Positions 51,295 through 60,648 of a stretch of 64,000 nucleotides of DNA are shown piece after piece (within the stretch, counting starts at the first letter, position 1; each line of letters begins with the position of its first letter). This stretch comes from JALOOX01 sp964557955 (GTDB taxonomy: Bacteria; Desulfobacterota; Syntrophobacteria; Syntrophobacterales; Syntrophobacteraceae): assembly GCA_964557955.1 (NCBI GenBank), contig CAZLCS010000001.1:251247-315246 (forward strand), written 5' to 3'. A model generated the notes under the pieces. The model ran no database searches. It was given only the letters and a program-made list of their open reading frames with translations, and was not told the origin of the DNA. Position numbers and translations under genes: made by a program.

Positions 51295-53319
51295 TCAAAG
51301 CTGGATGCGCAGAAGATCGTCCCTGGGGCTGATGCGCTCGATCTTCACACGGACCATCTGCCCCCGCTGAAGGGCGTTCTTCTCGGGAAGCGGCACGTTC
51401 GCTTCCATGAGAAAGTCGGGGAGCAGCACGTGAGCAAACCGGTCGTTCTGGTCCAGCACCACGGCATCCAGGGTGTGCAGGTCCTCCTGCTCCATGTATT
51501 TCAGAATCCAGTAACGGGTCCATTTTCGCTGAATCAGGAAGATCTTGGACTGGACGGCGGCCACGCGCGTGATCAGCTGTCGCAGATCATCTTCTGAATA
51601 GGGGTTTTCCTGGCCCAATAATAGATGCCGGATTTGGCGCTGCACCACCAGGTCGGTGTATCGACGAATGGGCGAAGTCGCCATGGTGTAGCTCGAAAGG
51701 GCCAAGCTGCAGTGGGGACGGGGCTGGGTATCCATTTCGGCGCGCGCGAAAAGACGGCGCTGGCGGTAGATGTGGAAGATCTCGTGCTCACTGGCGACCG
51801 GGTCGGTTTCAGGCTTGCACTCCGCCTGCCCCCTGTAAACAGAAGGGACGCCCCGCTCGGCCAGGAAGGATGCCGCCACAGCGTTGGCCGCGATCATCCA
51901 TTCCGAGACCATGACCTGGCTGGGACTCTCCTTCTCATAGCGGGACATCTGGATCATGCCGGCTGGATTTACATGAACGTGTATCTCGGGAAGAGGCAAA
52001 ATGATGGCGCCGCGTTCGATCCTCTGCGCCCTCACCTTGATGGCCAGGTCGTACAGGCCGGCAAGGACCGGGTCCCGGGCGAGGCGCTCGTTGACATCCT
52101 CGTAGGTCAGCTGCTCGCGGATCCTGATGACGCTCAGAACGATTTCACGCCCTTTGACGGCCCCTTCCGAATCCAGCGTCAGAAGGAAGCTCATGGCAAA
52201 TCGGTCTTTTCCCGATTTGAGACTGAACCACTCTTCCGATAGCACCGGGGGCAGCATGGATATCCGTCCATCGGGAAGATAAATCGAGCTGGCCCTCGAC
52301 TCGGCCTCCTGGTCCAGGACGTCTCCCGGATCGACGAACTCGGCCACATCCGCAATGTGGATCCCGACTTCATAAGTCCCGTCCTCCAGGACCCGAAGGC
52401 TCAAGGCATCGTCGTGGTCGCGTGTCAGGCTGCTGTCGATGGTGAAAGCGTCCAGATCTCTCAGGTCCCGCCGGGACGAAGCATCCCAGCGCACAGCGAG
52501 GTCGGCCGCCGCGACGGCGCCGGCCCTCGAAAGCACCTCTTCCGGGAAGTCCGGCGAGATATTCTGCTCGTGCAGATAGAGATTCTCGTCTTCCCTCCAA
52601 ATGCCCAGGCGAACCAGCAGACGAAACGCCGAGCTGGATACGGGCGAAATATTGGCTCTCTTAAGCAGCTCCTTGACGAAGGCGGCGTCGGGGGATTCCT
52701 GGCCGAATAAGCAGAAGCTCTTGATGCTGTCAATGAGCCCAAGGTGCTCATCGGGAATCCCCGGTCGGTGCTTTCGGTTCCATACGGCCTGAACCCAGTG
52801 GGCGCCGCTCTCGATGCGAGCTTCCTTCTCCGCCTCGCGCACGATTTCCACGCGCCGCTGCTCCACCTTGTCCTGAGGGCGCGCATGGAACAGGCCGTCC
52901 TTGAACTGGAAGTAAAGCCGGTCGTAAAGCAGGACGCGCTGCACCGCCGCCACGTGATGATCCGTGAGGGATTCGCTGAACACGAACTCCGCAAGCCCCC
53001 GGATGTCGTAGCCTTCGCTTTCCGATTCGAGCAGAGACCAAAGCTCCTCCACGTCAACGAGCTGCATGAGGCCTTTGCGGGCGGCCGTAGCTCCCTGGAG
53101 CCTCTTCACCTGTTCATCGCGGCTGAGGTTCAGGTCGAGGGTTTGCGTGGAGACATGAAGAATGCGGCTCTGGGCGAGGCTGATCTCTTTGTTGTGCTCC
53201 GTCAGGATGGCCAGCCGGCTGCCTTTCAAGGCCGTACAGATCCCGCACAGGATCTGCCGGTTCTCGAAAAACTCAACGATGCTTCCCGGACCGATTTCCG
53301 GCGGTGCGACCGGGTTCAT
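51295..53319 (-). CDS. RNB-domain exoribonuclease (RNase II/R family)
   Basis: 3'-5' exoribonuclease, 674 residues. The RNB catalytic centre is AFTIDSSLTRDHDDALSLRV with the metal-binding Asp cluster, then GIHIADVAEFVDPGDVLDQE, LPDGRISMLPPVLSEEWFSL, and ALSSYTMATSPIRRYTDLV (RNA clamp). The C-terminal domain is short and only weakly S1-like. The first 270 residues do not look like the cold-shock domains of RNase R/II and form an unusual N-terminus found in some cyanobacterial-type RNB proteins. Its ATG overlaps the amidase stop by 4 bases, so it ends the mutS-amidase-RNB unit. Confidence 0.9.
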   Translation of the reverse strand: MNPVAPPEIGPGSIVEFFENRQILCGICTALKGSRLAILTEHNKEISLAQSRILHVSTQTLDLNLSRDEQVKRLQGATAARKGLMQLVDVEELWSLLESESEGYDIRGLAEFVFSESLTDHHVAAVQRVLLYDRLYFQFKDGLFHARPQDKVEQRRVEIVREAEKEARIESGAHWVQAVWNRKHRPGIPDEHLGLIDSIKSFCLFGQESPDAAFVKELLKRANISPVSSSAFRLLVRLGIWREDENLYLHEQNISPDFPEEVLSRAGAVAAADLAVRWDASSRRDLRDLDAFTIDSSLTRDHDDALSLRVLEDGTYEVGIHIADVAEFVDPGDVLDQEAESRASSIYLPDGRISMLPPVLSEEWFSLKSGKDRFAMSFLLTLDSEGAVKGREIVLSVIRIREQLTYEDVNERLARDPVLAGLYDLAIKVRAQRIERGAIILPLPEIHVHVNPAGMIQMSRYEKESPSQVMVSEWMIAANAVAASFLAERGVPSVYRGQAECKPETDPVASEHEIFHIYRQRRLFARAEMDTQPRPHCSLALSSYTMATSPIRRYTDLVVQRQIRHLLLGQENPYSEDDLRQLITRVAAVQSKIFLIQRKWTRYWILKYMEQEDLHTLDAVVLDQNDRFAHVLLPDFLMEANVPLPEKNALQRGQMVRVKIERISPRDDLLRIQL

Positions 53320-55124
53320 GAGCGGTCTCCCAATCGGGCCAGCCCTTTCATCTGCTGAATGTAAGCACCAATGCCCGAGGCCATTCCCTCGGCCATGCGG
53401 CGCCGAAATTCCTTGTCATTGAGGCGCGCCTCTTCACGCGGATGGGTGATGAATGCGGTTTCAACCAGGATGCAGGGCATTTCGGCACCCAGCAGCACCC
53501 AGAACGGAGCCTGCTTCACCCCCAGGTCGCGCACCTCGTCGTACTGCTCCTGTCGAAGCCCTTTGACGATATGGGCCTGAACCAGTTTGGCCAGCTGCGA
53601 GGACTCCTTGATCTTCGTGTTCATCAGGAGATCCTGAAGGATCTTTTCGAGGTCGCTGATCTGCTTGGTGGACGTAGCGTTCTCGAAAGCGGCAACCCTC
53701 GCGGATTCCTGGTCTTTGGAGAAATCGAGAAAGTAGGTCTCCGTGCCGAAATACCTCGGGTCGTGGTGAGCATTGGTGTGAATCGAGATGAAAAGATCGG
53801 CTTTCTGGGCGTTGGCCATGGCCGCCCTCGCTTCCAGGGGGACAAAACTATCCGAAGTCCTCGTCAGGGTGACCTGACAGTTCATCCTCGACTCCAGGAC
53901 CTTCTTCAGCTCCAGGGCCAGCGCAAGGGTGACGGTTTTTTCATAGACGCCGTTGGGACCAGTGGCTCCCTTGTCTTTGCCGCCGTGTCCCGGGTCGATG
54001 ACGATCCGCTTGACTTCGAGACCGAGCTGCCGGGCCAGGCTGGGCAACCTGGCGGTTTCCACGGGCGGGTGTGGCACTTCGGCAGGGGGGGGAGCCGGGA
54101 GGGAAGGCGACCTGGTGCCCTGAACATCGATGATGAGCCGGTGGGGATCCGAGAGGGTGAAGATTCGATAGCGCTCGAGGGTGCGCGCGTCCAGCACCAC
54201 CTGGGTGATGTTGTCGTCGGCCTGCCTGGCGCTGACTCCCTCCAGAAAAGGATCGGTCGTCTTCAGATGAGCTTCCATCTTTGGATTCACGACGCAGCTT
54301 CGGAGCGACAGGATGATCTGCGCCGGCTTGTCCGGTGACGCGCCGGCTGCCGAGGCCTGTTCCTCAAAGGTGACTGGCCCGCTGGTGTAGAGGGCGACCC
54401 TCGTGTAAGATTCGCCGGACCACGCCTGAATCCGCTGCAGCTCGGCTACCGAGGGGCAGGGGGGCGGTCCGGAGCCTGGCTCCGCCCGTGTGGAAAGCTC
54501 CTGCCGCTGCTCCACCGGCGGTGAAAGGGCCGGTTTGGCGGCCGGCGTGCTCGATGAAATAGTGCCTCTGGAGACGGCCACCTGGTGGGGGATGTCCGGT
54601 TCTTTGAGGTCCTTGCAGCCCGACTCGCGCCTCAGCTGATCCATCATCTGGTTGGCCTTGGCCCTGGAGTCGCCCCTCGGAAAGAAGAGCGCGACTTTTC
54701 TGAACTCGATGAAGGCCTGCTGGGGGTCGACCGTCATGAGGATGACCCCTCTGAGGTACTGGGCATCGTCGGCCAGGGGGCTGTTGGGATGTGCCTCGAC
54801 GAGCTTTTTGTAGGTGCCGAGAGCCGCCTGCAGATCCTGATCGGTTTTGCTCAGATCGAACAAGTGATGGTGGCACTGGCCAATGAGATAAAGGCATCGA
54901 TCCGACACCTTCATCTGCGCGTCGTCACTCAGGATATCGGACAATTTCCGGATGCATTGCCGGAGCGCTTCCGCCTTGCCCTGAGGGTCCTGTATGCCGA
55001 AGGTGCTGCGATACATGTCGCGGACGACGCCGTAACGTTCTTCGATGGTTTGTGAGCGGCCGGCTTCAGGAAACCCGAGAAGGAAGCAGAAAAGCAGGCA
55101 GAATGCCGAAGACCTCACGAACAT
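53316..55124 (-). CDS. N-acetylmuramoyl-L-alanine amidase (AmiC-like) with TPR and AMIN domains
   Basis: Cleaves the amide bond between muramic acid and the peptide of peptidoglycan in the periplasm. 602 residues from the ATG at 55122-55124: signal peptide (RSSAFCLLFCFLLGFPEAG), a TPR-like helical domain (about 30-160, AALGTYKKLVEAHPNSPLAD), a Pro-rich linker, an AMIN domain (YTRVALYTSGPVTFEEQ to PHRLIIDVQG) for wall or septum targeting, and an Amidase_3 domain with IVIDPGHGGKDKGATG and FISIHTNAHH (zinc ligands His, Glu, His). Between mutS (91-base gap) and the RNB gene. Confidence 0.92.
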   Translation of the reverse strand: MFVRSSAFCLLFCFLLGFPEAGRSQTIEERYGVVRDMYRSTFGIQDPQGKAEALRQCIRKLSDILSDDAQMKVSDRCLYLIGQCHHHLFDLSKTDQDLQAALGTYKKLVEAHPNSPLADDAQYLRGVILMTVDPQQAFIEFRKVALFFPRGDSRAKANQMMDQLRRESGCKDLKEPDIPHQVAVSRGTISSSTPAAKPALSPPVEQRQELSTRAEPGSGPPPCPSVAELQRIQAWSGESYTRVALYTSGPVTFEEQASAAGASPDKPAQIILSLRSCVVNPKMEAHLKTTDPFLEGVSARQADDNITQVVLDARTLERYRIFTLSDPHRLIIDVQGTRSPSLPAPPPAEVPHPPVETARLPSLARQLGLEVKRIVIDPGHGGKDKGATGPNGVYEKTVTLALALELKKVLESRMNCQVTLTRTSDSFVPLEARAAMANAQKADLFISIHTNAHHDPRYFGTETYFLDFSKDQESARVAAFENATSTKQISDLEKILQDLLMNTKIKESSQLAKLVQAHIVKGLRQEQYDEVRDLGVKQAPFWVLLGAEMPCILVETAFITHPREEARLNDKEFRRRMAEGMASGIGAYIQQMKGLARLGDRS

Positions 55125-55215
55125 TCCAGCTTTTCCTCCCACAGGGAGAGGCCTCCTTTTCGGAAAGAGGGGTCCGCCTTTCAGAAATCGCGGCGATATC
55201 AACATGCTGAGCTCT

Positions 55216-57951
55216 TCACCTCTTTCCAGTTGAGGCTGAGCTTCTGCTCTCGGGAGCCGAAGAATCAGGATTTCGGCGCCTGATCTGCTCTCTCAACGCA
55301 TAAAGCGTCTGCAGGGCCCCAAGCGGGGTCATCTGATCCATATCGAGGCCCAGGATCTGATCCCGCAGCCATTCCAGAGAGGGTTGAAAGAGCCCGAGCT
55401 GCAGGCCTGTCTCTTTCTCCTTCTCTCGTCGTCCTTTTCTGCGGGCGCCTGACGAGACAGGGGCCAGGAAAGATTCTCCACGCTCGATGCGCGCCAGGAT
55501 GTCCCTGGCCCGTTGGGTAGCTTCCGGGGGCAGCCCCGCCAGCTGAGCCACCTGAATGCCGTAGCTGCGGTTCACTCCACCGGGTACGAGCTTGTGGAAG
55601 AAAAGGATCTCTCCCTCCCATTCCTTGATGGCCACATTGTAGTTCTTGACCCGGGAGCGCGTTTTGGCAAGCTCCGTCAACTCGTGATAGTGGGTGGCGA
55701 AAAGCGTCTTGACACCCACGCCCCCCAGGTCGTGCAGATACTCGGCAACGGCCCAGGCGATGCTCATGCCGTCGTAGGTGCTGGTGCCTCGCCCGATTTC
55801 ATCCAGGATGATGAGGCTCCTTGGAGTAGCCTGATGCAGGATGTTGGCGGTTTCCTGCATTTCCACCATGAAGGTCGACCGCCCCCTGGCCAGATCGTCC
55901 GATGCCCCCACGCGGGTGAAGATGCGGTCCACGAGCCCGATGCGGGCCTCGGAGGCGGGAACGAAGCTCCCGACCTGGGCCAGGAGGACGATGAGGGCCG
56001 CCTGCCGCAGGATGGTCGATTTGCCGGCCATGTTCGGCCCGGTGATGATGAGCAGCTGCTGCTGATCCTGATCCATCTCGAGGTCGTTGGGAACGAAGCT
56101 TCCGGGGTCCAGGAACCGCTCGATGACCGGGTGGCGTCCGTCCCGGATGGTAATGACGCCCGAGCCGTCCAGGACCGGGCAGCAGTAGTCCATCCTTGCC
56201 GCCGTCTCGGCCAGGCCGCACAGGCAGTCCAGCTCGGCCACGGTGTCGGCCATGGATTGGATGCGGAGGCTCTCGCGAGCCACCGTCCGCCGGAGATCCG
56301 AAAAGATCCGCTGCTCGAGCTCCAGCCGCCGCTCGTCCGCCTCGAGGACCTGGGTCTCGAAGGTCTTGAGCTCTTCCGTGATGAACCTCTCCCCGTTCAC
56401 CAGGGTCTGCTTGCGGATGTACTCGGCAGGGGCCGAAGCCAGGTTGGCCTTGGAAATCTCGATATAATACCCGAAAACCTTGTTGAAACGGACCTTGAGA
56501 GAGCCGATGCCCGTCCGCTGCCGCTCGCGGGTTTCATACTCGGCCATCCAGCCCTTGGCGTCGCGGCTCAGGCGGACGTAGTGATCCAGCTCTTCACTGA
56601 CTCCGCTCCTGATGACGCCGCCCGAGTTGAAAGTGAGGGGCGGCGGGTCCGTGATCGTTGCTTCGAGGGTCGCGGCCAGGTCAGCAAGGTCGTCCCATCC
56701 TTCGAGCAGCTCCTGCAGGCATCGCCCCGGCAAGTCACCGGCTGCCGTCTGCTCAATCCCGGTCACGGTTGTGGCGAGCCAGCACTCAATGGAATGTCGG
56801 ATCTCCGGGAGCAACTGGAGGGATCGTTTGAGCCCAGCCAGATCCCTCGGAGTAGAAAGTCCCGTGCTGTTGCGTCCGTTCAGCCGCTCGAGGTCACTCA
56901 TCTTTTGAAGGCTGCCTCGGATCTGAGCGCGCGTCTGCGGCTGCTCGACCATCCGCGCCACCCCCTCCAGGCGGCGCTCGATCCGATGCCGGTCGAGGAG
57001 GGGGTAGCGCAGCCACTGCTGCAGCTTGCGGCCCCCCATGGGTGTGAGGGTCCGGTCGATCACATCCAGTAGCGAACCCTTGCGGCCCTGGAAGCTCGAC
57101 GACTGGAAGACCTCGAGATTGCGCAGGGTGGCTTCGTCCAGCACCATGTAGTCGGACCGGCTGTAAGGGGTGATCTTGCGGATGTGCTCGCAGTCTCCGA
57201 GGCGGTTGACCCGGATGTAAGCCAGAATGGCTCCCGCAGCACTCACGGCCAGGTCCATCCCCTGAACTCCAAAGCCCTCCAGGGAATGAACCTTGAAATG
57301 GCGAGTCAGCTCGTCTTCGGCCCGGCGGGGGTCAAAATCGTATGAATCCGGGTGCGTGACGACGAATCCCGAATGGCGCTGGAGCGCACTCAGTGGAGCG
57401 GGGAGGGAGGCATGCGGCGCCAGGAGCTCCTTGGGCGCCACCCGCTGGATCTCGTCTGCAAGAGCCTCGGCGGTCTCAAGCTCGACAGCGCGGAATTCGG
57501 CGGTTGAAATATCCAGGTAGGCTAGACCAAAATGATCGCCACGCGTTGAAACGGCAATGGCCGCGAGATAATTCGGCTGATTGGCCGTCAGGTTCTGGCT
57601 CTCCAGGACGAGCCCCGGTGTGATGACGCGGGTCACTTCGCGGCGTACCAGCCCTTTGGCTTTCTTGGGGTCCTCCACCTGCTCGCAGATGGCCACTTTG
57701 TGGCCGGCGGCGATGAGCTTCGGGATATAGGCTTCAGCGGCGTGGTAAGGGACGCCGCACATGGGAACGGGATTCTCGGAATTCCTGTCACGTGAAGTGA
57801 GCGTGATCTCGAGGACTCGGGCCGCTTCCACGGCGTCTTCCATGAAGAGTTCGTAGAAGTCCCCCATGCGGTACAGGAGCAGGGCCCCGGGGACCTGCGC
57901 CTTGATCTCCAGGTACTGCTGCATCATGGGGGTTGGCTTGGGGATGGACAA
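55216..57951 (-). CDS. mutS: DNA mismatch repair protein MutS
   Basis: Recognises mismatches and starts repair with MutL. Mismatch-contact motif LLLYRMGDFYELF near the N-terminus, the Walker A ITGPNMAGKSTILRQ, Walker B RSLIILDEIGRGTSTYDG, TLFATHYHELTELA and a C-terminal helical end. Start: a TTG at 57949-57951 behind AGGAGAGG gives SIPKPTPMMQQYLEIKAQ, matching the family N-terminus (911 residues); an ATG 93 bases upstream with a weak site would add 31 residues. First gene of the unit with the amidase and RNB genes. MutL is not in the window. Confidence 0.95.
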   Translation of the reverse strand: MSIPKPTPMMQQYLEIKAQVPGALLLYRMGDFYELFMEDAVEAARVLEITLTSRDRNSENPVPMCGVPYHAAEAYIPKLIAAGHKVAICEQVEDPKKAKGLVRREVTRVITPGLVLESQNLTANQPNYLAAIAVSTRGDHFGLAYLDISTAEFRAVELETAEALADEIQRVAPKELLAPHASLPAPLSALQRHSGFVVTHPDSYDFDPRRAEDELTRHFKVHSLEGFGVQGMDLAVSAAGAILAYIRVNRLGDCEHIRKITPYSRSDYMVLDEATLRNLEVFQSSSFQGRKGSLLDVIDRTLTPMGGRKLQQWLRYPLLDRHRIERRLEGVARMVEQPQTRAQIRGSLQKMSDLERLNGRNSTGLSTPRDLAGLKRSLQLLPEIRHSIECWLATTVTGIEQTAAGDLPGRCLQELLEGWDDLADLAATLEATITDPPPLTFNSGGVIRSGVSEELDHYVRLSRDAKGWMAEYETRERQRTGIGSLKVRFNKVFGYYIEISKANLASAPAEYIRKQTLVNGERFITEELKTFETQVLEADERRLELEQRIFSDLRRTVARESLRIQSMADTVAELDCLCGLAETAARMDYCCPVLDGSGVITIRDGRHPVIERFLDPGSFVPNDLEMDQDQQQLLIITGPNMAGKSTILRQAALIVLLAQVGSFVPASEARIGLVDRIFTRVGASDDLARGRSTFMVEMQETANILHQATPRSLIILDEIGRGTSTYDGMSIAWAVAEYLHDLGGVGVKTLFATHYHELTELAKTRSRVKNYNVAIKEWEGEILFFHKLVPGGVNRSYGIQVAQLAGLPPEATQRARDILARIERGESFLAPVSSGARRKGRREKEKETGLQLGLFQPSLEWLRDQILGLDMDQMTPLGALQTLYALREQIRRRNPDSSAPESRSSASTGKR

Positions 57952-58253
57952 CCGGGCCTCTCCTGATAACGATTGAATGAAGCTCTGGAACGACTGCAAC
58001 CCTCGATGGCCGCCGCAACGGGCGGCTTCTGAATTACTTATCATAATGTCGCTCGCCAGAGGAACGGATTTCTACGGTCTCAGGTCTACGGGGGATCGGG
58101 GAGAATTCTGGAGGCTGCTCGGACTGGGGCGCCGGGTGGTCGCAGATCACGGCATCCCGCAGGTCAGGTTCAGATCCTGCGAAATGGCGGGATTCTCCCG
58201 CGCCCCCTGGATCAAGTCGTCCAGTCGGCAACGAATGCCGGAGGAGGCGTTGC

Positions 58254-58901
58254 TTAAAGCTCGGGATAGAGCACGTCCCTGCAGTCCGGGCAGATGGTGT
58301 GCGTGATTCTTGATTGGGTCTGGCGCTCTACATAGAGATCGACCGGCCACCATTTTCCGTTCTCGTCCCGTATGCGTTTGCAGCCGCTGCAGATGGGCAG
58401 GAGGCTGCGCAAGATCTTCAGCTCCCTGATGAGCTTGTCTTTTTCCGACAAAGCGTCGGAGAGCTGCCGGATTAACTCCTCCTGTTTCTTTTCCGCTATC
58501 TTCCGGTCATTGATCTGACGTGTGACACCCACGATCTTGAGAGAGCTGCCGGCTTCTTTGACGAATCGCGCCTTGATTTCAAGCCAGCATCTCTGACCAT
58601 CCTTGTTGATGGATTCAACCTCCAATACCCGACTCGTTCTGGCTCCCTGGTCGAACTTCTTCTTTTCCTCCTCCAGGACAGCTCGAACTCTGGCGAAGGA
58701 CTCGGGGGTCAAACGATCCTTGATGGTGAATCCAAGGATCTCCTCCACAGTGTAACCGCTGATCCGCTCAATGGAGGGTGTCATGTACTCATATTTCAGG
58801 GTCGTCGCGTCCAACACCCATATGGCGTCGAGCAGATTGTCCGCGAGGACGCGGTACTTGCCTTCCAATTCCTCGATTTTTTCCTGGAGCTTCTTGGACA
58901 T
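58254..58901 (-). CDS. PAS protein with cysteine-rich C-terminal tail
   Basis: 215 residues from the ATG at 58899-58901 (AGGTGA ribosome site). N-terminal coiled segment, one PAS domain (about 15-140: VLADNLLDAIWVLDATTLKY, TPSIERISGYTVEEILGFT, INKDGQRCWLEIKARFV), a second coiled coil (about 140-170), and a C-terminal module with SLLPICSGCKRIRDENGKWW, then HTICPDCRDVLYPEL. Two CxxC pairs plus His suggest a metal site. No kinase or output domain is attached. This tail recurs at the end of many PAS proteins in Desulfobacterota; its function is unknown to me. Confidence 0.85.
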   Translation of the reverse strand: MSKKLQEKIEELEGKYRVLADNLLDAIWVLDATTLKYEYMTPSIERISGYTVEEILGFTIKDRLTPESFARVRAVLEEEKKKFDQGARTSRVLEVESINKDGQRCWLEIKARFVKEAGSSLKIVGVTRQINDRKIAEKKQEELIRQLSDALSEKDKLIRELKILRSLLPICSGCKRIRDENGKWWPVDLYVERQTQSRITHTICPDCRDVLYPEL

Positions 58902-59155
58902 GGGATTCACCTGGCAGTTTTCCTGACTATTTTCAGGCGCTCGGTCTCCGCTTCGCGGGAAAGGAGATCCATGAATCGGGAGCGATCTCAAACCGGGCCC
59001 CGGATGGTCGAACTGATCCACGCCCGGCACATTACCATCAAGCGCATTGAACGAACATTATTTACCCGCATGGACGATGCCCGTGTCCACCGAACGGAAA
59101 AGAGGATTCCCCCACAGAACCCATTCCGTGCTGCCCTTGGACACCGCTTGCATTG

Positions 59156-59407
59156 CTAGAAATCGGAAAGTTCCTCATGGGCCATGAAAGTTGCTTTGTC
59201 ATGGCCCGCAATCCCCATGACACGACCATGCCCCGGAATCAGCTCCGTGTACCCGTTGCCCGCCAGCTTCCTCGTCGCTCCCGGACTGCGCTTTGCGTTT
59301 GTGGAGCCCAGGTCTTTGCCCTGTGCTTCCTTCTTGGGAGGCAGGGCAACGTTGGCTGCGCCTTGGCAGACGAAATAGCGGCCCGACTTGTCTTCTTCAA
59401 ATCGCAT
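59156..59407 (-). CDS. Possible small protein, 83 residues (tentative)
   Basis: A minus-strand frame from an ATG at 59405-59407 with fairly protein-like composition (MRFEEDKSGRYFVCQGAANV) but no ribosome site and no family I know. It is the only candidate in the stretch 58902-59705, which otherwise holds nothing I can name. Could be non-coding. Confidence 0.22.
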   Translation of the reverse strand: MRFEEDKSGRYFVCQGAANVALPPKKEAQGKDLGSTNAKRSPGATRKLAGNGYTELIPGHGRVMGIAGHDKATFMAHEELSDF

Positions 59408-59705
59408 TCGATATCACGGCCCGCCGGATCGCATCTCCCTTCTCCGACTCCTTCGGAACCTCCATGAGGAGATCGCCCGGTGCTCAGGCCATGGAGTGGT
59501 TTGCAACCTTTGTTCCATGCTGCTGACCTTCGTCGGCCGGACTGCCCCACGATGCACGGCTGCATTGAAAGGAGCAGCTGAATTTGAGGCCTTCTGGGAG
59601 GCGCACAGTGCGGCGGTGCGGAGGTCCCTCCGTAATGACGGCCCCATTCAGTCAATTGACGGATTTTCCCCCCTTGAGCGTCTGGTGGACCTTTTCGAAT
59701 GGGCC

Positions 59706-59735
59706 TTGATTCAAGTTGAAGGGGCGTGCTAGAAT
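59706..59735 (+). promoter_or_regulatory. Promoter of tRNA-Thr
   Basis: -35 TTGATT (59706-59711), 18-base spacer, -10 TAGAAT (59730-59735). Transcription would start about 7 bases before the mature tRNA. A GC-rich discriminator follows, usual for stable-RNA promoters. Confidence 0.65.
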
Positions 59736-59748
59736 CCGCTTCCGATTT

Positions 59749-59823
59749 GCTGGCGTAGCTCAACGGCAGAGCAGCTGATTTGTAATCAGCAGGTTGCGGG
59801 TTCAAATCCCATCGCCAGCTCCA
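59749..59823 (+). tRNA. tRNA-Thr (anticodon TGT)
   Basis: Full cloverleaf: acceptor stem GCTGGCG/CGCCAGC, D arm GCTC...GAGC, anticodon stem GCTGA/TCAGC with loop TTTGTAA (anticodon TGT), T arm GCGGGTTCAAATCCCAT, discriminator T and an encoded CCA. It decodes ACA and, with wobble modification, other ACN codons. Foreign-looking DNA begins just after its 3' end, as usual for integration at tRNA genes. Confidence 0.97.
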
Positions 59824-59833
59824 GGAAAATCAA

Positions 59834-59865
59834 GGGGTTACGGTCGAATGACGGTAGCCCCTTTT
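59834..59865 (+). terminator. Intrinsic terminator after tRNA-Thr
   Basis: Arms GGGGTTACGGTC and GACGGTAGCCCC pair with one G-G mismatch and one G-T, loop about 4 bases, then TTTT. It lies 10 bases after the tRNA CCA. Confidence 0.7.
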
Positions 59866-59924
59866 GCGTTGGGTAAGCATGGGGTAAGCAGATGAGTGAA
59901 GATCATCCCCCACTTTCACTCCGC

Positions 59925-60074
59925 CTATCCAAGCCCTTTCGCGAGGAATTGATCGCAAGCGAGGATCCGCTGAGACGCAAGGGCAACGCCAATGGTCCGC
60001 TCAATGTGCTCCACGAAATCTGTTTCGGCAGGGGTATCACCGATTAGGGGGATGAGGGCCGCTTTTCCCGCTGC
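59925..60074 (-). pseudogene. C-terminal remnant of an unidentified gene
   Basis: A 49-codon minus-strand frame, open only after a TGA at its 5' side, reads like the end of a real protein (GDTPAETDFVEHIERTIGVA, then LASQRILACDQFLAKGLG). There is no start codon or ribosome site. The parent protein is not recognisable to me. It lies between the tRNA and the truncated PARG-like gene, consistent with a deletion or insertion scar. Confidence 0.4.
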
Positions 60075-60108
60075 TCATTCAATTCAAGGTTGGCGACAAA
60101 CGCTTGCG

Positions 60109-60648
60109 TCACATTTTCAGCATGATCAGATTCGCATTGTTTTTCGAATTCGGCGTAAGGCACTGAGAGTTGTCTTCGGTGGGTTTGATTCCCATGTGCA
60201 TCACGTGGTTGGTGTAGAGAGGGTTCCGCAGTGCACGGTGATAGGCATACATGGGGTTGTCCCGAAGGCAGGCGTAAAGGCCAGAGGATCTTGCGAGGTA
60301 TTCTTCCTGGGCGCGAGCCCCATTCAGAAATCCGCCGCCGGGATGCGTTGCAGAAGCAAAATTCAGCGCTGCAGGACGATGCCCTGAATCGAGCAAATGT
60401 TTTGCAGCCGAAAGAGTGGTCCGGTTTTCAACGGAGATTCGGGTTTGAAAGTAACCAAAATGTCTTTCCGGCAGTGACGACTCAGGCGGATAGGAAACCG
60501 TGCCTTCCACGGAGCGTTCAATCAAGTCACCCAAGGCAACGGTTTGCCCCGAGGGTGCGTTGTATTGTCCCGCCTCGGTTATCTGAACGGCTTCCCGTCC
60601 ATAGTGAGCCGCAAGCTCACGTGAAATTCGAAGATCGGAAATCTTCAT
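60109..60648 (-). CDS. PARG-like protein (TIGR02452 type), C-terminally truncated
   Basis: Intact relatives are poly(ADP-ribose) glycohydrolase-like macro-domain proteins. The first 140 residues fit: ISRELAAHYGREAVQITEAG, the signature HPGGGFLNGARAQEEYLARS with the catalytic Glu pair, and LRDNPMYAYHRALRNPLYTN. After that the sequence leaves the family (MGIKPTEDNSQCLTPNSKNN) and stops at 179 residues, whereas relatives run to about 270-280. It likely lost its C-terminal part by recombination near 60190. The ATG overlaps the Nudix stop (ATGA). Activity is doubtful. Confidence 0.82.
   Translation of the reverse strand: MKISDLRISRELAAHYGREAVQITEAGQYNAPSGQTVALGDLIERSVEGTVSYPPESSLPERHFGYFQTRISVENRTTLSAAKHLLDSGHRPAALNFASATHPGGGFLNGARAQEEYLARSSGLYACLRDNPMYAYHRALRNPLYTNHVMHMGIKPTEDNSQCLTPNSKNNANLIMLKM

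Noticed and set aside
59239..59805. 188-codon minus-strand frame across the tRNA-Thr gene
   Set aside because: It runs antisense through a tRNA and its promoter and has no family resemblance.
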